Source of the DNA: WHTB01 sp050699035
GTDB taxonomy: Bacteria; Actinomycetota; Actinomycetes; Propionibacteriales; Nocardioidaceae
Direction: 5' to 3'
DNA length: 17,942 bases
Assembly (NCBI GenBank): GCA_050699035.1
Contig: JBOHDE010000068.1
Coordinates: forward strand, 1-17,942
Made by a program: the position numbers and the translations under genes
Notes under the pieces: generated by a model
What the model was told of the DNA's origin: nothing
The model's database searches: none
The model's input: the letters and a program-made list of their open reading frames with translations, nothing else
Shown: positions 1-6,191 of the stretch, piece by piece
Position numbering within the stretch: position 1 is the stretch's first letter
How the letters are laid out: the number at the start of each line of letters is the position of its first letter

Positions 1-190
1 CTCGACCGGGCGCGTCCCCGCTGCTCTTGGTCGCAGCGCGGGGCGGGGGAGTTTCTTCTGCTCTGCAAGGAAAAACACGTCGGTCCCTCGATCCGGCGAC
101 GCATCGGACCGGCGCCGCGCGCGACTGCTGGGGGCGACCAAGCAGGTGCGAGTACGGTGCGGGCATGGGTGCTCACGATCGGCCCGCCGC

Positions 191-1156
191 ATGACACCGC
201 CGCCACCGCGGCTGCTGCCGATGCTGGCCACGGCGGGTCCAATCCCCGAGACGGACGGCTGGGCGTTCGAGTTCAAGTGGGACGGCGTGCGTGCCGTCAC
301 CACCGTCGACGACAGGACCGCTCGAGCCGTCAGCCGCAACGACCGCGACATCACGGCGTCGTACCCGGAGCTGCACGCGCTGGTCGACTCCCTCGTCGGC
401 CGGTCGGCGGTGCTGGACGGCGAGATCGTGGCGCTGGAGGACGGTCGGCCGAGCTTCGGCCGGCTGCAGAACCGGATGCACGTCCAGGAGCCGGGGCGTG
501 ACCTGCTCCGGCGTGTCCCGGTCGCCTACTACGTGTTCGACGTGCTCCAGCTCGACGGGGTGTCGCTGCTGAGCGCGCCGTACACCGATCGCCGAGGTGT
601 CCTCGAGGCGCTGGACCTGACCAACGATCGGGAGCTGCACGTCCCACCGACCTTCGTCGACGTCGGCGGGCAGGACGTGATGGCGGCAGCGGCCGAGCAC
701 GACCTCGAGGGCGTCGTCGCGAAGCGCCTCGACTCGCGCTATGAGCCGGGTCGCCGCTCGCGGTCGTGGCTGAAGGCGGCGCGGGTCAGCACCCAGGAAG
801 TGGTGATCGGTGGCTGGAAGGAGGGTGAGGGCAGGCGGTCGGGCACCGTGGGGGCGTTGCTGCTCGGCGCGTACGACGACGACGGGCTCCACTACATCGG
901 GCACGTCGGCACGGGGTTCACCGAGGCCGCCCTGCACGACCTGCACCGTCGCCTCGCCCCGTTGCAGCAGGGCGCGAGCCCGTTCCTCGACGAGGTGCCG
1001 CGGGACCGCGCCCGGGACGCGCACTGGGTTAGGCCTGAGCTGGTGGGTGAGGTGGAGTACCGCCAGCTGACCAGCGAAGGCCGGCTCCGGCACTCGTCGT
1101 GGCGTGGCCTACGGGCCGACAAAGGCCCGGACGAGGCGCGGCTCGCGGACAGGTGA
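191..1156 (+). CDS. ATP-dependent DNA ligase, LigD ligase-domain / LigC type
   Basis: Seals nicks in DNA via a covalent lysyl-AMP intermediate; in bacteria this type works in non-homologous end joining or excision repair. From the ATG at 191 the protein is 321 aa. It shows nucleotidyltransferase motif I FKWDGVRA (adenylated Lys29), motif III-like DGEIV (76-80), motif IV EGVVAKR (173-179) and motif V SWLKAA (about 192-197). A C-terminal OB-fold domain follows (about 205-321, with IGGWKEGEGRR). There is no nuclease or polymerase domain, so this is a single-domain ligase, unlike mycobacterial three-domain LigD. I chose ATG 191 because coding-like third positions begin there; a GTG at 146 is in frame. 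The frame stays open to the left edge, but its codon use there looks non-coding. No clear ribosome-binding site is visible. A polymerase-domain partner lies at 6192-7160 on the opposite strand. Confidence 0.93.
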   Translation: MTPPPPRLLPMLATAGPIPETDGWAFEFKWDGVRAVTTVDDRTARAVSRNDRDITASYPELHALVDSLVGRSAVLDGEIVALEDGRPSFGRLQNRMHVQEPGRDLLRRVPVAYYVFDVLQLDGVSLLSAPYTDRRGVLEALDLTNDRELHVPPTFVDVGGQDVMAAAAEHDLEGVVAKRLDSRYEPGRRSRSWLKAARVSTQEVVIGGWKEGEGRRSGTVGALLLGAYDDDGLHYIGHVGTGFTEAALHDLHRRLAPLQQGASPFLDEVPRDRARDAHWVRPELVGEVEYRQLTSEGRLRHSSWRGLRADKGPDEARLADR

Positions 1157-1173
1157 TCGATGTCGTCCCCACG

Positions 1174-1215
1174 TGTCAGACAGTTCGTGCGCCATTGCGC
1201 ACGATCCGTCTGACA
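1174..1215. terminator. Two-part hairpin between convergent genes, likely bidirectional terminator
   Basis: Starting 17 bases after the ligase stop, TGTCAGAC (1174-1181) pairs with GTCTGACA (1208-1215), and nested inside TCGTGCGC (1185-1192) pairs with GCGCACGA (1197-1204) around a CATT loop. That gives 16 perfect pairs plus a 3x3 internal loop. There is no T-run on either side. It sits between converging genes ending at 1156 and 1234, so a terminator is the natural reading; an operator is the alternative. Confidence 0.6.
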
Positions 1216-1233
1216 GGTCGGGGCGGCCACTCG

Positions 1234-1458
1234 TCAGGCGGCAAGGCCCCAGCTCGGCTCGGCCGGCGCGAGCGCGGCGTCCACAACAGTCGCGTGGTCG
1301 GCCCGGAGGTGCTGCTCGGCCTCGTCGAACGCCGTACGCCACACGTCGCTGGTGCTGGTGAGCAGGCGCAGCGGCATCGGGCACAGGGTGCACTGCCAGC
1401 CCCAGCTGCCGTCGTGCTGTCGGCACACGTGGCACGGCCGGTCCACGTGGAGTCTCAT
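1234..1458 (-). CDS. Small Cys-rich (zinc-ribbon-like) protein, hypothetical
   Basis: A 74-aa protein of unknown function. It contains C-x2-C (Cys9, Cys12; CHVC) and C-x2-C (Cys23, Cys26; CTLC) separated by ten residues, the spacing of a small zinc ribbon, then an acidic helix with HLRADH. I place the start at 1458: its ATG shares one base with the stop of the upstream yceI-like gene (TGATG), and GGGGAGG lies about 7 bases before it, inside the yceI end. This arrangement indicates translational coupling and supports the ORF being real despite its size. Metal binding is inferred from the Cys pairs only. No family name is recognised with certainty. Confidence 0.7.
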   Translation of the reverse strand: MRLHVDRPCHVCRQHDGSWGWQCTLCPMPLRLLTSTSDVWRTAFDEAEQHLRADHATVVDAALAPAEPSWGLAA

Positions 1459-2105
1459 CACGCCACCTCCCCGTTCAATGCGGGCCAGCCGGCCCACCCG
1501 TCGTCTGCGTCGGTGCGTCCCGCGCCGTTGTCGGCGTCGAGGACTGCCTCCACGTCGAGACTGATCTCGATGTTGTCGCCGATCACGACCTTGTTGCCGG
1601 GTACGGCCAGGTCGAACGTGATGCCGAAGTCGTGCCGCCGGATGGTGGCCCGGGCCTCGAAGCCGATCCGGGTCTCGCCCTGGATGCCGGTCGGGTCGAC
1701 GCCGAGCAGCTCGACGTCCAGGTCGACCGGCCGGGTGATCCCGCGGACCATCAGGGAGCCGCTCAGCACCCAGCCGCCGGCGCGCGGGAAGAGCCCGGCG
1801 CCGACGAACGTCATGGTCGGCGTCTGCTCCACGTCGAAGAAGTCGCCGGAGCGCAGGTGGCTGTCCCGCAGCTCGTCGCCGGTGTCGACCGACGCCAGGT
1901 CGATGGTCGCAGTAGCGGTCGACTGCGTCGGGTCGTCGGTGATCGTCAGCTGTCCGCCGACCTCGCGGAACGTGCCACGCACCCGGCTCATCAGGTGCCG
2001 CACGCTGAACCCGACGGCCGTGTGGGCCGGGTCGATGGTCCAGGTCCCCACGGCCAGGCCGGGAAGGACGGATCGGGTCGTCGCGGTGGCGACTGTGCCG
2101 TTCAT
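1458..2105 (-). CDS. YceI family protein (lipocalin-like, isoprenoid-binding fold)
   Basis: A 215-aa protein. The YceI beta-barrel signature starts at about residue 20: GTWTIDPAHTAVGFSVRHLM, then VRGTFREVGG, LRDSHLRSGDFFDVEQTPTMTF, a LMVRGITRPVDL strand and FGITFDLAVPGNKVVIGDNIEISLDVEA. YceI proteins bind long polyisoprenoid or amphiphilic molecules in a hydrophobic pore. Many Gram-negative members are periplasmic, but this one has no signal peptide, so it is probably cytosolic. The ATG at 2105 is preceded by a strong GGAGGAG ribosome-binding site. It lies 135 bp downstream of the ECF41 sigma gene on the same strand and is translationally coupled to the small Cys-rich gene after it. Whether it belongs to the ECF41 transcript is open; no ECF41-type promoter is seen in the gap. 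Confidence 0.92.
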   Translation of the reverse strand: MNGTVATATTRSVLPGLAVGTWTIDPAHTAVGFSVRHLMSRVRGTFREVGGQLTITDDPTQSTATATIDLASVDTGDELRDSHLRSGDFFDVEQTPTMTFVGAGLFPRAGGWVLSGSLMVRGITRPVDLDVELLGVDPTGIQGETRIGFEARATIRRHDFGITFDLAVPGNKVVIGDNIEISLDVEAVLDADNGAGRTDADDGWAGWPALNGEVA

Positions 2106-2198
2106 GGTCTCCTCCGACGTACTCCGGTGCCCTCCGAAAGCACCTCTTACTACGTACGTCTGATCAGGAGTCCCGAAATCGACAATCGAGCGCCGTTA

Positions 2199-2220
2199 TC
2201 TCGAACTTTTTTGCTCGAGA
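2199..2220. repeat. Inverted repeat between the ECF41 gene and the yceI gene
   Basis: TCTCGA (2199-2204) and TCGAGA (2215-2220) flank a 10-base loop containing a run of six T (A on the minus strand). It begins 20 bases after the sigma-factor stop and 93 bases before the yceI start. The stem is too short for a convincing terminator. It may be a regulator site for yceI or chance. Confidence 0.3.
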
Positions 2221-2240
2221 CTGTCGCGTGTACGTGCAGA

Positions 2241-3119
2241 TCACCGGCTGAGCTCGACCTCCTCGTCGAGCCGGGCCAGCTTGTGCGGGTTGGCGACCGC
2301 GTAGATCGCGGTGATCCGGCCGTCCTCGATCACCAGGCTCGCTACCCCCAGCAGGTCGCCGTCGAGGACGAACCGCGCCGCCGGCCCGCCGTTGAGCCGC
2401 ATCGGAGTCACCTCGACGTCGACGACCGACGTAGCCAACAGGCTGAGCACCTTGCTGACCCGGCGCGCGCCCTCGATCGGCCGCGTGGCCGCCTCGACAA
2501 CGCCGCCACCGTCCGACACCAAGACAACGTCGGGTGCGAGCACGTCCAACAGCGCCTGCAGGTCGCCACCGCGGACCGCGGCCAGGAACCGCGCCACGAC
2601 CGCCCCTTGCTCGGCTCGGCTCACTTGCACTCGCGGTCGCCGCGCGGCCACGTGCTCGCGGGCGCGGTGGGCGATCTGTCGTACTCCGGCCGGCGTCTTG
2701 CCGACCGCCGCCGCGATCTCGTCGTACGGCATTTCGAACACCTCACGCAGCACGAACACCGCCCGCTCGGTGGGGCCGAGGGTCTCCAGGACGGTCAGCA
2801 TCGCGAACGAGACGCTCTCGGCGAGCTCGACATCGTCTGCCACGTCGGGGCTTGTCAACAGCGGCTCGGGGAGCCACTCGCCGACGTAGTCCTCGCGGCG
2901 CCGCGCCATCGTGCGCAGCCGGTTGAGCGCCTGCCGGGTGACGATCCGCACCAAGTAGGCCCGTGGGTCGCGGACGTCCGTCCGGGCCGCGGCACCGACG
3001 TCCGCCCACCGCAGCCAGGTCTCCTGCACGACATCCTCGGCGTCGGCGGCGGAGCCGAGCATCTCGTAGGCGACCGTGAACAGCAGCTTGCGGTGGGCGA
3101 CGAAGGGGTCGTCGGTCAT
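2241..3119 (-). CDS. RNA polymerase ECF sigma factor, ECF41 (SigJ-like) group
   Basis: A 292-aa extracytoplasmic-function sigma factor. Region 2 is at about 8-75 (AYEMLGSAADAEDVVQETWLRW). Region 4 is at about 107-160 (LGPTERAVFVLREVFEMPYDEIAAAVGKTPAGVRQIAHRARE, read as helix-turn-helix). An NTF2/SnoaL-like C-terminal extension covers about 170-290. Three hallmarks of ECF41 are visible: WLPEPL in the linker (82-87), DGGG (203-206) and NPHKL near the end (277-281). In this group the extension replaces an anti-sigma factor, modulating activity in cis. The gene starts 10 bp after the CMD-like gene, the usual ECF41 partner, and is probably cotranscribed from the promoter at 3747-3773. No Shine-Dalgarno of note precedes the ATG at 3119. 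Confidence 0.95.
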   Translation of the reverse strand: MTDDPFVAHRKLLFTVAYEMLGSAADAEDVVQETWLRWADVGAAARTDVRDPRAYLVRIVTRQALNRLRTMARRREDYVGEWLPEPLLTSPDVADDVELAESVSFAMLTVLETLGPTERAVFVLREVFEMPYDEIAAAVGKTPAGVRQIAHRAREHVAARRPRVQVSRAEQGAVVARFLAAVRGGDLQALLDVLAPDVVLVSDGGGVVEAATRPIEGARRVSKVLSLLATSVVDVEVTPMRLNGGPAARFVLDGDLLGVASLVIEDGRITAIYAVANPHKLARLDEEVELSR

Positions 3120-3129
3120 GGCGGCGACG

Positions 3130-3714
3130 CTACGCTGCGCGACTGTGCGGCTGGGCCAGGGGCGCCAGGCCGCACGCTGCCGAGAGTCCCTCGGACTTGA
3201 TGCCGAGGGCGACGTTCGTACGCGCCATCATGTCGGCCATCGAGACGATCGCAGTTAGCTCGACCATCGCCGGCGCTCCGAGCTGCTCGAGCAGCCGAGC
3301 GGAGAGCTCGTCGGTGACGGTCGGCGGTGTCTGTGTCATCGCCTCGGCGTACTCGAACACGTCGCGCTCCAGCGGCGTGAAGACGTCCGACTCCCGCCAG
3401 CGCGGCACCTCGCGCGCCTTGGCCACGTCGAGCCCCTCGTTGTGTGCGGTGAAGTACCCCAGGTCGAGGCAGAACGAGCAGCCGATCAGGGATGCCACCG
3501 CCATGTGGGCGTACGACTTCAGGTCCTTGTCGCACGCGTTCCACTTGGCGGATTTCTGGCCGAGCCCCATGCTGGCCTTGAGCACCGGCCGGTTGTGCCA
3601 CAGCACTCCAAGGCCCTCGGGCACTTCGCCGAACATCTTGCGGCTGAACCTCTTCAGGACGGCGCCGTAGACGCCGGTGAGCTCGGTCGCGGGAATCCGG
3701 GTGTTGCCAGTCAT
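3130..3714 (-). CDS. Carboxymuconolactone decarboxylase (CMD/AhpD-like) family protein
   Basis: A 194-aa all-helical AhpD-fold protein with a redox-type CxxC at 79-82 (GCSFCLDLG), as in peroxidase-like CMD members. The His usually found four residues after the second Cys in AhpD is absent; the position is Gly, as I recall for relatives annotated as CMD next to ECF sigma factors. The likely role is thiol/peroxide chemistry, but the substrate is unknown. The ATG at 3714 is chosen for its ribosome-binding site GAGGAGGAG just upstream; an earlier in-frame start at 3834 would span the promoter and lacks support. It is first gene of the pair with the ECF41 sigma factor, matching the family's conserved COE (CMD/oxidoreductase/epimerase) neighbourhood. 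Confidence 0.92.
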   Translation of the reverse strand: MTGNTRIPATELTGVYGAVLKRFSRKMFGEVPEGLGVLWHNRPVLKASMGLGQKSAKWNACDKDLKSYAHMAVASLIGCSFCLDLGYFTAHNEGLDVAKAREVPRWRESDVFTPLERDVFEYAEAMTQTPPTVTDELSARLLEQLGAPAMVELTAIVSMADMMARTNVALGIKSEGLSAACGLAPLAQPHSRAA

Positions 3715-3746
3715 GTCTCCTCCTCGTGCACTGGTGTCGACATGGA

Positions 3747-3773
3747 GACACCGGCCGGGGCGGATCTGTGACA
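3747..3773 (-). promoter_or_regulatory. Predicted ECF41-dependent promoter of the CMD-sigma operon
   Basis: Reading the minus strand, TGTCACA (3773-3767) is followed by a 16-base spacer and TGTC (3750-3747). The published ECF41 consensus is TGTCACA, a spacer of about this length, then CGTC, so only one base differs. The -10 lies 32 bases upstream of the CMD start. A GGTGTC/GACACC inverted repeat (3733-3738 and 3747-3752) overlaps the -10. This implies positive autoregulation. Confidence 0.75.
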
Positions 3774-3851
3774 GAACGGCCGCAAGCGCCGTAGACGGGC
3801 ATCGACTGCGGGCCGACAATGACGGCAGGGACAAGGTGAGGGGAGGCGGCG

Positions 3852-4280
3852 ATGACCGACGTCCAGGAGCTGTTCCGCCGGGCCGTCCGCGACAGCGACG
3901 CTGACGCGATGCGCGAGGGGGTCGAGCGTCTCTTCGGCCAGGCCGGGCCCGAGCAGCTTTCGGCCGAGGCGGAGTACGAGCTGCGCCACGAGGACTTCGT
4001 CATGGAGATGCCGCAGTCCGGTGAGCGGATCCGCGGGCGTGAGGCGATGCGCGCGATGCAGGAGGCCTTCCCGACCCCGCCGACGATCACCCTCCGCCGG
4101 GTCTCCGGCGCCGGTCGGGTCTGGGTGGTGGAGGGCGTCAACAACTACGCCGGCGACATCTGGCATGTCGTCGCCGTGTTCGAGCTGGACGACGACGGGC
4201 TGATCGTGCGCGACACCCGTTACTACACCCAGCCGACCGAGGCACCCGAATGGCGGTCCGCCTGGGTGGAGCGGATCTGA
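3852..4280 (+). CDS. NTF2/SnoaL-like fold protein
   Basis: A 142-aa protein with the cone-shaped NTF2-like pattern: N-terminal helices (VQELFRRAVRDSDADAMREGVERLF), then DFVMEMPQSGERIRGREAMRAMQEAFP, and a beta sheet ending GLIVRDTRYYTQP. Some members of this superfamily are polyketide cyclases or isomerases, others only bind ligands; no catalytic set can be assigned. The start ATG 3852 has GGGGAGG 7 bases upstream. It is divergent from the CMD-ECF41 operon, whose sigma factor itself carries an NTF2-like C-terminal domain, so a functional link is possible but unproven. The gene ends 62 bp before the LOG-family gene. Confidence 0.85.
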   Translation: MTDVQELFRRAVRDSDADAMREGVERLFGQAGPEQLSAEAEYELRHEDFVMEMPQSGERIRGREAMRAMQEAFPTPPTITLRRVSGAGRVWVVEGVNNYAGDIWHVVAVFELDDDGLIVRDTRYYTQPTEAPEWRSAWVERI

Positions 4281-4330
4281 GGTCGTCGACCTGGTGTCGC
4301 TCACCTACCAACCGGCGGCGACGTAGTCCG

Positions 4331-4336
4331 TAGGAT
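4331..4336 (+). promoter_or_regulatory. -10 box of a probable leaderless transcript (LOG gene)
   Basis: TAGGAT ends 6 bases before the GTG at 4343, placing the expected transcription start at or next to the start codon. No Shine-Dalgarno is present and no good -35 is seen. Confidence 0.45.
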
Positions 4337-4342
4337 CGCGGC

Positions 4343-4927
4343 GTGCAGACCGTATGCGTGTTCAGTGGGTCGAGCCCGGGCGCCCAGCCCGAGTACGCGT
4401 CGACGGCCCGGTGGCTTGGCGCGGAGCTGGCCGAGCGAGGGACTCGACTGGTGTACGGCGGTGCGAGCGTCGGCCTGATGGGCATCGTCGCCGACAGTGT
4501 GCTCGAGGCCGGCGGCACGGCGGTCGGAGTCATCCCGCAGCAGCTGGTCGATAAGGAGCTCGCCCATCCCGGCCTGACTGAGCTGCGGGTCACCGCTTCG
4601 ATGCACGAGCGCAAGGCGCTGATGGCCGACCTCTCCGACGGGTTCGTGGCGCTGCCCGGCGGCTACGGGACCCTGGAGGAGTTCGCCGAGGTGCTGACCT
4701 GGTCACAGCTAGGCCTGCAGGAGAAGCCGTGCGGTCTGCTCAACGTGGCCGACTTCTACACCCCGCTGCTCGCCTTCCTCGACCACGCCACGTCCGAGGG
4801 CTTCATCCGTGCCGCGCACCGCGGGCTCGTCCTCGCCGACACCGACCCGGCCAGCCTGCTCGACGCCCTCGACGGCTGGGTCGCCCCGCCGATCGCGAAG
4901 TGGGTCGACCGGGCGCCCGCCCGCTAG
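4343..4927 (+). CDS. LOG-family protein, TIGR00730-type (cytokinin riboside 5'-monophosphate phosphoribohydrolase)
   Basis: A 194-aa Rossmann-fold enzyme predicted to cleave the N-glycosidic bond of nucleoside 5'-monophosphates (AMP or N6-modified AMP), releasing the base and ribose 5-phosphate. Signature elements are CVFSGSSPG (5-13), LVYGGASVGLMG (36-47), MHERK (87-91) and the LOG motif PGGYGTLEE (105-113), with catalytic Arg90 and Glu112 by family analogy. The length is typical. The start is GTG 4343; the first in-frame codons already give the first beta strand, so nothing is missing. No ribosome-binding site is visible and a -10-like TAGGAT sits 6 bases upstream, so the mRNA is probably leaderless. 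In actinobacteria the physiological substrate is usually unknown. Confidence 0.93.
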   Translation: MQTVCVFSGSSPGAQPEYASTARWLGAELAERGTRLVYGGASVGLMGIVADSVLEAGGTAVGVIPQQLVDKELAHPGLTELRVTASMHERKALMADLSDGFVALPGGYGTLEEFAEVLTWSQLGLQEKPCGLLNVADFYTPLLAFLDHATSEGFIRAAHRGLVLADTDPASLLDALDGWVAPPIAKWVDRAPAR

Positions 4928-4946
4928 GCGGTCCGGCTGAGTCGCG

Positions 4947-5672
4947 TCAGCGGTCGCGGACGGAGACGAGCACGCCGATCTTGTCGATCCGGTGCTCGGG
5001 GTTGCCGAGCTCGTCCTGCCAGAAGTTCCCGGCCGCGTGGTCCTCGGGAGTCGCGCAGGTCGACAGCGTGATCATGGCCTGCGTCGCCGGCTTGCCGGGA
5101 TGCCCTGGCACCGGCGCCGACTGGCTCATCCGGGAACGCTCCGAGCGGAACGAGACCTGCAGGGTGCGGGTCACCTCGTACTTGTAGACCTTCGCGCCGG
5201 CGGCGATCAGCACCTGCTCGCCGTGCTGAAGTGCCGGCAGGTCGCGGAACGGCGCACCGTGCGTGGTGCGGTGCCCGGTGATGATGTAGTTCCCGACCTG
5301 TCCTGGCCGCACCCCGCCCTCCGGGCCGCGCGGAGTGGCCGCGTGTCCGCGGTCCTGGATCCGTGTCCCCGGGAGATCGTCGGCGGTGCCCGTGTACGCG
5401 ACGACGCGTACCCCTTTGACGCCGATCGACGGGATGCTCATCGTGGTCGGCCGGGCGGGCTTGGCGGCCTCGGCCCGGCTCGGTGTCTTCGCCGGGGGGC
5501 TGGTGGGGGTGGCCGAAGCTGGTGGGCTCGACGAGGCGGGTGCCGCAGGGCTGGCCGCGACCGGCGACGGCCGGGCGCCGGCACCCTCGGACCCCTCGGA
5601 CGCCGCCGAGCAGCCGACCAGGGTGAGCAACGACAGCACGAGGTACGTGGTCGCGCGGCGACTTCTGGCCAT
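4947..5672 (-). CDS. Class E-like sortase with lipoprotein signal
   Basis: A 241-aa cysteine transpeptidase or hydrolase that would sort proteins at the cell surface. The N-terminus has Arg residues, a hydrophobic stretch and the lipobox LVGC (Cys21), so it should be lipid-anchored. A Pro/Ala/Ser-rich linker spans about 25-77. The sortase domain follows with GHRTTHGAPFRDL (His134), ITLSTCA (Cys206) and EHRIDKIGVL (Arg228), a complete His-Cys-Arg set; the GHRTTHG motif resembles class E. I prefer ATG 5672 over TTG 5678: TACTCT lies 5 bases upstream, suggesting leaderless expression. No protein with a sorting signal is encoded nearby, so its substrate must lie elsewhere. The gene ends 19 bp from the convergent LOG gene. 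Confidence 0.9.
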   Translation of the reverse strand: MARSRRATTYLVLSLLTLVGCSAASEGSEGAGARPSPVAASPAAPASSSPPASATPTSPPAKTPSRAEAAKPARPTTMSIPSIGVKGVRVVAYTGTADDLPGTRIQDRGHAATPRGPEGGVRPGQVGNYIITGHRTTHGAPFRDLPALQHGEQVLIAAGAKVYKYEVTRTLQVSFRSERSRMSQSAPVPGHPGKPATQAMITLSTCATPEDHAAGNFWQDELGNPEHRIDKIGVLVSVRDR

Positions 5673-5677
5673 GCCCA

Positions 5678-5683
5678 AGAGTA
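5678..5683 (-). promoter_or_regulatory. -10 box of a probable leaderless transcript (sortase)
   Basis: On the minus strand TACTCT ends 5 bases before the ATG at 5672 and no Shine-Dalgarno is present. Confidence 0.35.
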
Positions 5684-5723
5684 GGCACGCCAGGCGATTG
5701 CGACCGGTCCTGGCCGGTGTCGG

Positions 5724-5735
5724 TAGTCGCGACTA
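5724..5735. promoter_or_regulatory. 12-bp perfect palindrome in the sortase/VOC divergent region
   Basis: TAGTCGCGACTA is a perfect palindrome. It overlaps a -10-like TAGCGT (5734-5739) that could drive the VOC gene and lies about 50 bases upstream of the sortase start. It is a candidate operator; no regulator gene is adjacent. Confidence 0.35.
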
Positions 5736-5795
5736 GCGTGCGGGGCAACGAGGACCGGTCCACCGGTCGTCATCCCGACGAAAGGCAGATGCCCG

Positions 5796-6170
5796 ATGGA
5801 CTGGAAGCTCGAGCTGGTCGCGATCCCGGTCTCCGACGTCGACCGCGCGAAGGCCTTCTACACAGATCAAGTCGGTTTCAAGGCCGACCACGACCACCGG
5901 GTGAGTGACGAGATCCGGTTCGTCCAGCTGACCCCGCCCGGGTCGGCCTGCTCGATCGCCATTGGCACCGGCCTCGGCTCGACCGCGGCGCCAGGCTCGG
6001 TCGAGGGCATGCAACTGGTGGTCGACGACATCCAGCAGGCGCGGTCCGCGCTGGTCGACCGCGGAGTCGACGTCAGCGAGGTGGACGTCCAGGCGTGGGG
6101 CTCGTTCGTCTACTTCAGCGACCCGGACGGCAACCGGTGGGCCGTGCAGGCGATCGACGCGACCGAGTAA
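5796..6170 (+). CDS. VOC (glyoxalase/bleomycin-resistance fold) family protein
   Basis: A 124-aa protein with two beta-alpha-beta-beta-beta modules. The first is ELVAIPVSDVDRAKAFYTDQVGFKADHDH; the second begins GMQLVVDDIQQARSALVDRGVD and ends with FSDPDGNRWAVQ, the classic VOC ending (D-P-D-G-N). Members include glyoxalases, dioxygenases and antibiotic-binding proteins. The residue where the first metal-binding His is often found (before the first SDV) is not His, so a metal-dependent glyoxalase function cannot be assumed. ATG 5796 follows GAAAGG by about 10 bases; the nearby ATG at 5789 is out of frame. It is monocistronic, convergent with the LigD-polymerase gene 21 bp away. Confidence 0.9.
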   Translation: MDWKLELVAIPVSDVDRAKAFYTDQVGFKADHDHRVSDEIRFVQLTPPGSACSIAIGTGLGSTAAPGSVEGMQLVVDDIQQARSALVDRGVDVSEVDVQAWGSFVYFSDPDGNRWAVQAIDATE

Positions 6171-6191
6171 CTGAAGGCGACGATCGGGCCG

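Noticed and set aside
16..43. Imperfect hairpin CCCCGCTGC / GCAGCGCGGGG near the left edge followed by a T/C-rich stretch
   Set aside because: The stem needs a two-base bulge and no gene end is visible upstream, so a terminator cannot be supported.
2..190. Possible N-terminal extension of the DNA ligase, since its frame is open to the left edge
   Set aside because: Codons in this stretch lack the G/C third-position bias and the translation is Arg/Ser/Gly-rich with no domain; ATG 191 already gives a normal ligase N-terminus.
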